NCBI GenBank assembly: GCA_023388635.1
Contig: JAEWFW010000012.1
Location: forward strand, 21,420-85,419
Direction: 5' to 3'
Origin: Bacillota bacterium
GTDB taxonomy: Bacteria > Bacillota > Bacilli > Desulfuribacillales > Desulfuribacillaceae
Length of the DNA: 64,000 bases
Positions 1 through 7,169 of the stretch are shown here, piece after piece. The notes beneath the pieces were generated by a model. That model saw only the letters and a program-made list of their open reading frames with translations. It did no database searches and was not told where the DNA came from. Position numbers and translations under genes: made by a program. The first letter of the stretch is position 1; the number at the start of each line of letters is the position of its first letter.

Positions 1-937
1 TGCGTAATTCTTCCATGATATCTTTTACAGGCAAAATCTTTTCTATCCGATGAGCATACTCACCGGAAAAGACCAAACCACTCTCTACGTCCCCATCGAC
101 TGCTCTTTCCAGAGCATCAAATATACAGAAACGCTGGCTGCAAGTCTTTAGGCAGGCTTTGCAGCGATCAATTCCATAGTGTACATTCCCGGCAATTTTC
201 TCTGTAAACGCATTCTTCAATGCTCTTCCCGGAAGTCCGACGGGGCTATCAATCAGCACAGTTGGAGAGTCAGCCGTGGCTGCAATGAACATTTCTTTAA
301 ATGATTGGGCAGCTTCACATTCTTCGCTGGCGACGAAACGTGTACCCATCTGCACACCGTTTGCGCCCAAGTCTAACATGTCTGCAATGTCATTGCCATC
401 GATAATTCCGCCTGCTGCAATCACAGGAATACTCACTTCACCGACGACTTCCGGCAAAATCTCTTTGACCGAGCGATCGGTTCCCAAATGACCTCCGGCT
501 TCTTTTCCTTCAACAACGACGGCGACAGCACCTAAGCGTTCCGCAAGTTTAGCGAATTTAGCAGAAGAAACAATTGAGATGATCGGTACTCCGTATTCCT
601 TACTCCAGCTATAAATATCTCTGGAGAATCCGGCACCGGAAACAATGAAGTCGATCTTCTCTTCCATCGCTGTTTTGACTAATTCCGTAAATTTTCGGGC
701 AGCAAATAATATATTGACTCCGATATATCCTTGCCCGTTAGTCAATTCACGTGCTTTACGGATTTCGTTTCGCAATTGTTCCAAAGAAAGCCCCGTTCCG
801 GCAATTACGCCAATACCTCCATTGTTCGATACAGCTGCGGCTAACGGCGCCGTTGAAACGCGTACAGCCATACCTCCTTGAATAATCGGGAGTTTCGGTA
901 TCATATGAGCAATTTTTAATTTTGGCAACGATATCAC
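1..937 (-). CDS. NAD(P)H-dependent flavin oxidoreductase, nitronate monooxygenase family (3' end cut by window)
   Basis: FMN-binding TIM-barrel enzyme of the nitronate monooxygenase / FabK-like family. It either oxidises alkyl nitronates or acts as an enoyl-ACP reductase; sequence alone does not separate the two. The opening motif PIIQGGM (about residues 17-23), a GGIGVIAGTG segment near residue 39, EGKEAGGHLG near 150 and a GTRF phosphate-loop end near 215 fit the family. The start is GTG at 937 behind AAGGAGC. About 312 codons are visible and no stop is reached before the left edge, so the C-terminus is missing. A late C-x2-C-x3-C segment (CKACLKTC) is visible near residue 265. It is transcribed away from the DUF445 gene. 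Confidence 0.85.
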   Translation of the reverse strand, partial: MISLPKLKIAHMIPKLPIIQGGMAVRVSTAPLAAAVSNNGGIGVIAGTGLSLEQLRNEIRKARELTNGQGYIGVNILFAARKFTELVKTAMEEKIDFIVSGAGFSRDIYSWSKEYGVPIISIVSSAKFAKLAERLGAVAVVVEGKEAGGHLGTDRSVKEILPEVVGEVSIPVIAAGGIIDGNDIADMLDLGANGVQMGTRFVASEECEAAQSFKEMFIAATADSPTVLIDSPVGLPGRALKNAFTEKIAGNVHYGIDRCKACLKTCSQRFCIFDALERAVDGDVESGLVFSGEYAHRIEKILPVKDIMEELR

Positions 938-1168
938 TGGATTCGCTCCTTAAAATAATATTTTATATGCATAAGCATTTCGATTGCCATGCAAATAATT
1001 AATACCTGTAATTATGCCATAACTCCTCTGGATTATAAAGCCCTTTCTTAAATTTGTTTTCTTGCGCTATTTGTTTTATATTAAATAAAATACTTAATGA
1101 AGAAAATTTGCTGAACCAAACCATAGGCGACGGTGAATCAGATAGGTCCAAGAAACGGAGTGTTTACT

Positions 1169-2404
1169 ATGAAAGATCAATTACCATACATCTTTGCAGC
1201 AATGATTACAGGCAGTCTGATCGCCGGTGGAACGAATGTGCTGGCAATTCTTATGCTGTTTCGTCCCCATAAACCGTTGTTCATCGGGCGCTATCGTCTA
1301 CCATTTACACCGGGGTTAATTCCCGGCAAACAAAAGCAACTGGCGGAAAAGATTGCTGCGATTGTGGCGGAACATCTGCTCACACCAGAATCGATTACCG
1401 CCTCTTTGCGCCAAGGACAAATCGAGCAAAAAATTAAAGACAAGTTGTACGAATACTGGGAGCATCATGTATCTTCCCAGGTCGTCCTAGGCACATATCT
1501 CGATAAGACCGCCCTTGACCGTCAACGAATCGAGGCTGCGGTGGTCAATATGATTATCCGGCAATGTGGTAAGATCAATCAGCCGGAACTAATAAACGCT
1601 CAATTGGAACAATTGGTACATGCGATAGGCGACCGGAAAATTAACCAAGTACTTCCGGAGACGATGATCACTGCCGTCGATCAGGCAATCGAACAGTTTG
1701 TCAACTCGCTGATTGAACATCTCGATCACTTATTACAAGATAAAAAAACCGGAGTCATTCTCATACAAATGCTCGACGAGACGCTTGCGATCAAAAATAC
1801 GCTCATTCGTAAATTGTTCCTCAATATTATGGCTGATGAAAATATCTTACAGCAAATCACGCAAAAATTACAAAAATTCCTTACAAGTGAAGCCGTGATT
1901 GTGTATTGCAAAACGTACTTATCGGAGCGCTGGCAAATGATTCATGAAACGGATATCGCATCGTTACAAGCACAATATCCGGAGCAAAGCGAGCATTTAC
2001 TGGCGCAAATCACCCATATGATCCATGGTGCTTTGCAAAATGGTCTGCAAAGTGAGGCTTTCCGTCTGGCTGTGACTAAAGAAATCGAAAATGCCGCTGA
2101 CCGCCTCTGGAATATGCCTGTGGCTTCCTTATTGCAAATGCTCGACCCGTACAAAGATACATTCATAGAGCAAATAAGCTGTAAAGCCGCAGAAACTCTA
2201 CAAATACACGGCGAGGAAATTATTCGTTCGATTAACATACACGAGATTGTCGAACAGCAGGTAGCAGCTTTTCCTTCCAGACGTTTAGAAGAAATTATTT
2301 TGCAAATCGCCAGAAAAGAATTGCAATATATAACTTTAATTGGAGCGCTGATCGGTGCTATACTGGGAATCGTACAGTTTATGTTGGCCTCCAGTGCTTT
2401 GTAA
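1169..2404 (+). CDS. DUF445 family membrane protein, YheB-like
   Basis: Protein of 411 residues of the DUF445 family, similar in size and layout to Bacillus YheB; the biochemical role is unknown. The N-terminus carries the family signature: a membrane segment (about residues 5-25), then LFRPHKP and PFTPGLIPGKQ, followed by a long helical, mostly soluble middle. A second hydrophobic segment lies at the very C-terminus (about 388-408), so both ends are probably membrane-anchored. An upstream in-frame ATG at 1133 exists, but ATG at 1169 has the ribosome site (ACGGAG, 8 nt away) and matches the usual family start. Monocistronic; it faces the coat genes across a hairpin. Confidence 0.88.
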   Translation: MKDQLPYIFAAMITGSLIAGGTNVLAILMLFRPHKPLFIGRYRLPFTPGLIPGKQKQLAEKIAAIVAEHLLTPESITASLRQGQIEQKIKDKLYEYWEHHVSSQVVLGTYLDKTALDRQRIEAAVVNMIIRQCGKINQPELINAQLEQLVHAIGDRKINQVLPETMITAVDQAIEQFVNSLIEHLDHLLQDKKTGVILIQMLDETLAIKNTLIRKLFLNIMADENILQQITQKLQKFLTSEAVIVYCKTYLSERWQMIHETDIASLQAQYPEQSEHLLAQITHMIHGALQNGLQSEAFRLAVTKEIENAADRLWNMPVASLLQMLDPYKDTFIEQISCKAAETLQIHGEEIIRSINIHEIVEQQVAAFPSRRLEEIILQIARKELQYITLIGALIGAILGIVQFMLASSAL

Positions 2405-2439
2405 ATTCCGCACTTTGTGAAAGCCTCACATTGCAAAAG

Positions 2440-2470
2440 AACTGCCCTGTGTCCAACGACACGGGCAGTT
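2440..2470 (-). terminator. Hairpin between convergent genes
   Basis: The arms AACTGCCC-T-GTGTC and GACACGGGCAGTT pair across a CAAC loop with one bulged base. On the minus strand the stem is followed by TTCTTTTGC, so it best serves the coat F gene; on the plus strand it may also end the DUF445 transcript. Confidence 0.7.
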
Positions 2471-2509
2471 CCTGATGCCTGTCTCCTGACAGACTGACTA
2501 CTAATGGAT

Positions 2510-2848
2510 TCATTTCCCTGTGGGAAATTGACTTTGCATATCGCTTTGGAATTGTTGATAGGCTTGATTCACTTGCTGCTGATCAGCGTTTTGAGTCTTG
2601 TACCAGCCCTTTTGTGACATAAGCTGATACAGATTTCTCTGACAATCTAACGTCTCTTGCATAATATTGCTGCAACATTGATACAATGACGGTGTGCTCG
2701 CTTCAATCGTCGCTGTATGATACAGGTTCGCGGCGTGTTTTTCAAGGTTGAGCATTTCAGTCATTGTATCTCTTTCGTTAAACTGCGGTGTCATAGGTAC
2801 CTGTTCTTTCTGTTGTTGAGATTGTCCTTGCCCCTGTTGAAAATCCAT
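2510..2848 (-). CDS. Spore coat protein, CotF family
   Basis: Protein of 112 residues with the coat F domain: a Gln-rich N-terminal tail (residues 1-25), then a ferritin-like helical pair containing EMLNLEKHAANLYHTA and a Cys-Cys (SLYQCCSNIMQETL) segment. Family members are deposited in the spore coat; a sporulation sigma factor is expected but its promoter was not securely located. It lies 37 nt downstream of a second coat F-like gene in the same direction and is probably cotranscribed with it. No signal peptide. The start ATG has AGGAGG upstream. Confidence 0.82.
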   Translation of the reverse strand: MDFQQGQGQSQQQKEQVPMTPQFNERDTMTEMLNLEKHAANLYHTATIEASTPSLYQCCSNIMQETLDCQRNLYQLMSQKGWYKTQNADQQQVNQAYQQFQSDMQSQFPTGK

Positions 2849-2885
2849 ACGAAATACCTCCTAAAAAATTACTTACGAATGTTAC

Positions 2886-3116
2886 CTATTGAATTTGTGC
2901 AGACCCTGTACCTTGCAAGTGACTGAGCAGCGTTCTATAATGTCGCTGGTGCATGTCGCAAGCTTGCTCAAATGCTTGTCGGATATCTTGATCGGTCACA
3001 TTCTGTCCGGCATCGTGATATCGTTTGATCATCAGCAGCTCGGCTCCCAATTCGTCTTTAATGTACAACAAATCTTTGTCAGAAAGTTGTGCCTGATTTT
3101 GGCTCATGTTTGGCAT
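2886..3116 (-). CDS. Small spore coat F-like protein
   Basis: Protein of 76 residues, all helical, with the coat F pattern LSDKDLLYIKDELGAELLMIKRY followed by a CDMHQRHYRTLL second helix and a short Gln/Ser tail. It resembles the small coat proteins often paired with CotF in Bacillales. First gene of a likely two-gene coat unit. Upstream on the minus strand, a CATATATGA sequence (3149-3157) resembles the -10 of mother-cell sigma factors, but no convincing -35 was found, so this is only a hint. Confidence 0.75.
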   Translation of the reverse strand: MPNMSQNQAQLSDKDLLYIKDELGAELLMIKRYHDAGQNVTDQDIRQAFEQACDMHQRHYRTLLSHLQGTGSAQIQ

Positions 3117-3210
3117 ATTAAATCACCTCTCAACGAATTTTCAAAGCGTCATATATGCTTTGTCCCTTTTATCTTTTGTATAATTCAAGGAAAATATCCG
3201 TCCCCATTTT

Positions 3211-3250
3211 TTCATAACATGTACTTTATTTTCATAACGTGTACTTTATT
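3211..3250. repeat. 20-nt tandem duplication across the stop codon of the CBO0543 gene
   Basis: Two adjacent 20-nt copies (3211-3230 and 3231-3250) differ at one base. The right copy contains the final codons and stop of the membrane-protein gene at 3232; the left copy lies just beyond the stop and would encode nearly the same C-terminal residues and another TGA. Confidence 0.9.
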
Positions 3251-3696
3251 TTGCTAAAAATATTTTTCAACAAGGCATATACGTATACGGTGACGAGAAA
3301 CCCAATGAAATTTAATATAAAACTGTGGATGAAGCTCCATTGCAGATGTTCGAAAACCCCGATCAGCGACGTCAAAAATTCAAAAAATAAAAATATCGCG
3401 TTTGCCAAAATAAAGAACAAAAAACCCCTGCCCATATTGCCCCACGGATAAAAATGGATGACAAATATGCTCCCTGCATACAACGCCAGAATATAAAACA
3501 CCGGTACCCCGTAAAGTGATATCCCACCATAATGGTATGTATATAGACCGCCATTTCCCAATACGCTGTCAATCACTAGGGCAACTGCCATACCAACAAT
3601 CCCGGCAAGCCACAAGCGTTTGAAATTATCCCATTTAACAAGTATAATCGCGATTGCCCAAACCACGACTGCAAACAATATCCAGACAACAAACAT
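3232..3696 (-). CDS. CBO0543 family integral membrane protein (second paralog)
   Basis: Protein of 154 residues with about five hydrophobic segments and short polar loops, matching the CBO0543 family seen in spore-forming Firmicutes; function unknown. Motifs WDNFKRLW, GNGGLYTYHYGG and EHLQWSFIHSFILNF mirror positions in its upstream paralog, and both have a Trp/His-rich segment before the last helix. Its ATG directly follows the TAA of the 30-residue peptide gene, so the three genes form one translationally coupled unit. The last 20 bases are tandemly duplicated beyond the stop. Confidence 0.78.
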   Translation of the reverse strand: MFVVWILFAVVVWAIAIILVKWDNFKRLWLAGIVGMAVALVIDSVLGNGGLYTYHYGGISLYGVPVFYILALYAGSIFVIHFYPWGNMGRGFLFFILANAIFLFFEFLTSLIGVFEHLQWSFIHSFILNFIGFLVTVYVYALLKNIFSKIKYTL

Positions 3697-3789
3697 TTAC
3701 AGCAACCCCTTTTTCTCGAGAAATTTGCACCAAGCAATGATTCCTGAGGCAATTGCCAAAATCCCCATAATATATACAATATCGATCAT
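3697..3789 (-). CDS. 30-residue single-span membrane peptide between the CBO0543 pair
   Basis: Short gene encoding MIDIVYIMGILAIASGIIAW plus a CKFLEKKGLL tail: one transmembrane helix (about residues 3-20) and a short basic end. The start ATG overlaps the TGA of the upstream CBO0543 gene as ATGA, and the TAA is immediately followed by the ATG of the next CBO0543 gene. A good ribosome site (GAGGGGAG) precedes it. The tight coupling on both sides is the main argument that it is real. I recognise no family. It could be an assembly partner of the two membrane proteins; this is inference. Confidence 0.65.
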   Translation of the reverse strand: MIDIVYIMGILAIASGIIAWCKFLEKKGLL

Positions 3790-4238
3790 GCACCATTCAC
3801 TCCCCTCTTGGAAGCAAACATCGCTCCCGCCCAGCTCAATGCCATAAATACTGTAACGTCGACAAAGAAACTCCCTAAATGGTTCCAATGAATGTATTCC
3901 AGATTTCCGATCCTCTGAACGAGCAACTCAAACAGAAAGAAAAGGGTACTGAATACGGCGATGTGCGCCGCCTGCCACCATCTGTGTTTCGGTAAATGTT
4001 GTACAAAGATAATTCCCATGGTCAATACAGGTCCCAAAGTGAAGCAGATGGGTGAGCCGTACACGTTCAAAAGCGCGCCGTGTATATAATACAGACCTAA
4101 TACATGGGCATTGATATCCATCATCAGTTGCAATGTTATAGCAATCAAAGCCCCTATACAGATTTCAACCTTCTGACCGCGGCGTACAAGGATGAAGAAG
4201 ACGATCCACGAAACGACTAAAGCATATATCCAAGCCAT
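3786..4238 (-). CDS. CBO0543 family integral membrane protein (first paralog)
   Basis: Protein of 150 residues with five predicted membrane segments and the family features MDINAHVLGLYYIHG and EYIHWNHLGSFFVDVTVF. Function is unknown; the family is common in sporulating Firmicutes. A longer frame reaches 4331, but ATG at 4238 has a GGGGGA ribosome site and avoids overlapping the divergent FAD gene. First gene of a coupled three-gene unit with the 30-residue peptide and the second paralog. Confidence 0.78.
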   Translation of the reverse strand: MAWIYALVVSWIVFFILVRRGQKVEICIGALIAITLQLMMDINAHVLGLYYIHGALLNVYGSPICFTLGPVLTMGIIFVQHLPKHRWWQAAHIAVFSTLFFLFELLVQRIGNLEYIHWNHLGSFFVDVTVFMALSWAGAMFASKRGVNGA

Positions 4239-4332
4239 AAGTATCCCCCATTTCCATAACTTTTCGCTTATAAAATTCCCCGAATGAGACAAAATTATGT
4301 TATACAATTCTCCGCTTGGAGGCGATATCACT

Positions 4333-5418
4333 ATGAAGGTTGCGATAATAGGCTCAGGAATCTCAGGAATGGCATGTGCCCACGAACTGGAACAGCACGG
4401 TATTTACCCGACAATTTATGAACAACGCCATACTGTAGGTGAAGCGTATCATCATGTAGGCGCGCTCATGCAATTGATTTATCGTCCTGTCAAAGAGCCA
4501 TTGCGCTATATTCAGGATCAATACAATATTTACTTGGCTCCGATAGCTCCGATGACACATATTGAAATGAATTCAGCCAATGTAACGCGAACTGTCGAGG
4601 GAAATCTCGGATGGTTTTTCCCACGCGGTCCGGACATGGGATCAGTCGAAACGCAATTGCTATCACAAATAAAGAGCCGCATTATATTCAATTCGTATAT
4701 GACTCCCGAAACACTGCCCGAGCCATATGATTATATCGTCGTCGCTACCGGCAATAATGGATCGATTCCATCAAGTATGGGAATGACTCAGACGGTTCTG
4801 CAAACATGGGTGCGCGGTCAAGTTGTCTTAGGGGAATTCGATCCTAACCGACTGATTATGTGGACGAATACAAACTACCTGAAAAATGGCTATGCGTATT
4901 TAACACCTTTCAGCAAGGAGCGGGCATCCTTAATCATGATTGTCCCAAATATAAACCGCGATCAACTTGATTATTACTGGAATCTGTTTGTCGATTTGGA
5001 GAAACTCAATTATACGGTGGTCAAGCAATTTGAGGAAGATCATACGAATAACTATGTCTATCCTAAGCAAGTCGGCAATATTATGTTTGTCGGAACAGCC
5101 GGTGGATTCATGGACCCGTTCCTCGGATTCGGTATTTTCTCTGCAGTCGCCAGCGGAAATTTGGCGGCAAAGGCAATTGTAACCGGTCAATCCTTTACCA
5201 AACTTTCACAGACTATGGCATCGACAATGAAAAAATCGATTGCAATCAGAAAAAATGTCGATATTATGAATAATAAGAAATATGACATGCTTGTCTCGTT
5301 TCTTGGCAATCCACTCATATCCCGACTCGTATATAAAACAAATATCAATTTTTTGAAATATACGGGTGAGACACTGACACTGCTCAACAAGATCTTCCCG
5401 AAAAAACCAAAAGCGTAA
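4333..5418 (+). CDS. FAD-dependent oxidoreductase of the NAD(P)/FAD Rossmann superfamily
   Basis: Protein of 361 residues. It begins with an FAD-binding Rossmann fold, VAIIGSGISGMACAHELEQHG (GxGxxG at about residues 8-13), and ends the FAD region with NIMFVGTAGGFMDPFLGFG (about 254-272), an arrangement like geranylgeranyl reductase or monooxygenase-type flavoproteins. The substrate is not evident. The start ATG at 4333 has GGAGG 10 nt upstream; an upstream ATG at 4297 lacks a ribosome site. It is monocistronic, divergent from the CBO0543 unit, and its last codons are built into a bidirectional terminator. Confidence 0.75.
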   Translation: MKVAIIGSGISGMACAHELEQHGIYPTIYEQRHTVGEAYHHVGALMQLIYRPVKEPLRYIQDQYNIYLAPIAPMTHIEMNSANVTRTVEGNLGWFFPRGPDMGSVETQLLSQIKSRIIFNSYMTPETLPEPYDYIVVATGNNGSIPSSMGMTQTVLQTWVRGQVVLGEFDPNRLIMWTNTNYLKNGYAYLTPFSKERASLIMIVPNINRDQLDYYWNLFVDLEKLNYTVVKQFEEDHTNNYVYPKQVGNIMFVGTAGGFMDPFLGFGIFSAVASGNLAAKAIVTGQSFTKLSQTMASTMKKSIAIRKNVDIMNNKKYDMLVSFLGNPLISRLVYKTNINFLKYTGETLTLLNKIFPKKPKA

Positions 5419-5446
5419 CCGAGGAATGCAACGGTTACGTTTTTGG
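5407..5446. terminator. Bidirectional terminator shared by convergent genes
   Basis: A 15-bp stem with one wobble pair (arms 5407-5421 and 5432-5446) and a 10-nt loop, with A-runs left and T-runs right. It overlaps the stop codons of both the FAD gene and the germination permease gene, so each gene's 3' end forms part of the other's terminator. Confidence 0.85.
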
Positions 5447-6565
5447 TTTTATTTTGCGTATATACGCTATACCCAGTATAAACACTGGGGCAACCAATCC
5501 AAAGAGTGTCGCCTGAACTGGATATAAAATTTTGAATATTTGAATCAGCTCGATGACATGTTGATTGATTAACGCCGATCCAATCAGCATGGCAACCCCG
5601 ATCACAAGGATTAGAATGTTGGATGCCTTTTCCATACAAAAAAACTGTCTTATACCTAACGTCACTAAATAATAAATGACGATTAAGCGAATGGCAACGC
5701 CTCCGACCCATATGGCAAAAATAAAAGTATCCAATCTTTGAATAAAATCGAACAGATCGATGTAGCGCACGAGATTTAAAGCCGGAAATTGTAGATGCGC
5801 CGTACGGTTGGCGCCAAAAACAGCAATCGTCAGAACCCCTGTCATCATCATCATTCCAAGGATGACTGTTGCCGCTACGGCATAATTTCTGATTTGTTTT
5901 GTACTGGCATTGACAAAAGGTGAAATCATGTAGACGATCACCGATACCTGGGCAATCCAGCCATACAGGAGCAACGCCCCCAGAATGGACGGCATAATCC
6001 CGTTATAGAAGACAGGCAGAAAATAGGTGAAATTCAGCTCGCCTGCATTCAACACAATTACGCTGCCTAATGTTACGAGACCCAAGGGTAACAATATCTC
6101 GTTGACGCGGCAGAACACTTCCAAGCCATGATATACACCATACGCCGCCACAAGCGCCATCATGATCGATATGGCTAACGTGGGCGTTCTCAGCAAAAAC
6201 GCATTGAGCATGATCTCATTCAGCTCGCAGATCGTCAATACCGCCAAATTGAACACTCCGATAATGAACAGCAGCGAAAATATTCTTCCTAAAATCGTAC
6301 CGAGTACAGCATCGTTCGTATCGATCAAATTTCTTCTGCCCATTCGCTCCCTGATACTACATGCCAGAAGGACTGTAATAACGGCGACAATTGTAGCAAG
6401 AATTACAGAAACCCATGCATCTTCCCGGGCAATATCGGCGATAAAATTAGGGAGCAGAATATCTGCCGTGGAAATGACGAATGTAATACATAAAAAGAAA
6501 AATTGGTATATGCCAATTCTCCCTTTCTCGATTGCCGTCCCTTCTGAAGGTCGAGGTATTTTCAT
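5435..6565 (-). CDS. GerAB-type spore germination permease (orphan)
   Basis: Protein of 376 residues with about ten membrane segments, of the GerAB/GerKB endospore germination permease family (amino acid permease fold). In germinant receptors the B subunit binds the germinant and works with A and C subunits. The N-terminus EKGRIGIYQFFFLCITFVIS and the central FCRVNEILLPLG are typical. Neither a gerAA nor a gerAC gene is adjacent, so this is an orphan B subunit; it may pair with subunits encoded elsewhere. The downstream terminator overlaps its stop. It is followed upstream by two small helical-protein genes in the same direction. Confidence 0.85.
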   Translation of the reverse strand: MKIPRPSEGTAIEKGRIGIYQFFFLCITFVISTADILLPNFIADIAREDAWVSVILATIVAVITVLLACSIRERMGRRNLIDTNDAVLGTILGRIFSLLFIIGVFNLAVLTICELNEIMLNAFLLRTPTLAISIMMALVAAYGVYHGLEVFCRVNEILLPLGLVTLGSVIVLNAGELNFTYFLPVFYNGIMPSILGALLLYGWIAQVSVIVYMISPFVNASTKQIRNYAVAATVILGMMMMTGVLTIAVFGANRTAHLQFPALNLVRYIDLFDFIQRLDTFIFAIWVGGVAIRLIVIYYLVTLGIRQFFCMEKASNILILVIGVAMLIGSALINQHVIELIQIFKILYPVQATLFGLVAPVFILGIAYIRKIKPKT

Positions 6566-6580
6566 ATGTACACTTCCATC

Positions 6581-6796
6581 CTAGTTACGTGGTGCAATGG
6601 ATATGGGTTGTCTGGGCGTTTTATACACATCGATCATTTGCTGCAGAATGATGATATGCTGCATCTCTTCATCACGCATCTGCGCCAGCGTCTGCCTTGC
6701 TTCCGGATTGTTCAAAATCAACATACTGTCATTGAAAAAACGCTGCCGATACATTTTATCTTCAAGTAAATCCTTTAACCATGTCACTTTATTCAT
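6581..6796 (-). CDS. Small helical protein of unknown function
   Basis: Protein of 71 residues, soluble and helical, with acidic and Met/Gln-rich helices (EARQTLAQMRDEEMQHIIIL) resembling a half ferritin-like bundle of the sort seen in small coat-associated proteins. No catalytic motif. ATG preceded by GGGGGG. It lies 15 nt upstream of the GerAB gene and 27 nt downstream of another small helical gene, so a three-gene unit is plausible. Related to spore structure only by context. Confidence 0.6.
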   Translation of the reverse strand: MNKVTWLKDLLEDKMYRQRFFNDSMLILNNPEARQTLAQMRDEEMQHIIILQQMIDVYKTPRQPISIAPRN

Positions 6797-6823
6797 ACAA
6801 TCCCCCCACGATTTCTACTATGA

Positions 6824-7033
6824 TTACACCAAATGCAGCTTATCTACTAAATCACGGATCATTTTCACCTGCTTTTCATCTTGGACAATAAACTCTTGCA
6901 GAATGCTGGATATCTTTTTATCATCAATTTCTTGCATGACTTTCGCTGTTTTTTTGATCTCCTGTTCTTTCATCTCGAGAATTTGATCAAATGTCACCCT
7001 AGCCAAATCGATCTGCGAGACTCCGCGTGTCAT
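6824..7033 (-). CDS. Small helical protein of unknown function
   Basis: Protein of 69 residues with two amphipathic helices (FDQILEMKEQEIKKTAKVMQ and ISSILQEFIVQDEKQVKMIR). Similar in style to the 71-residue neighbour, though not an obvious paralog. A TTG lies one codon upstream, but AAAGGAGG sits 6 nt before the ATG at 7033, which decides the start. First gene of the likely unit leading into the GerAB permease. Confidence 0.6.
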   Translation of the reverse strand: MTRGVSQIDLARVTFDQILEMKEQEIKKTAKVMQEIDDKKISSILQEFIVQDEKQVKMIRDLVDKLHLV

Positions 7034-7169
7034 CAAAATCCTCCTTTGCCGTGTATCAGATGCGCGATAGTATGTACATCTTTACTATTCGCTGGAAAAT
7101 GGCGTTTTATACGGATTACATAATAATTGCATACAGATATTTCCCTTGATATCTGCTATAATATAGGAC

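Noticed and set aside
1942..2436. Antisense ORF of 164 codons opposite the DUF445 gene
   Set aside because: It shadows a well-supported gene, has no family motif and shows coding-strand composition of the sense gene.
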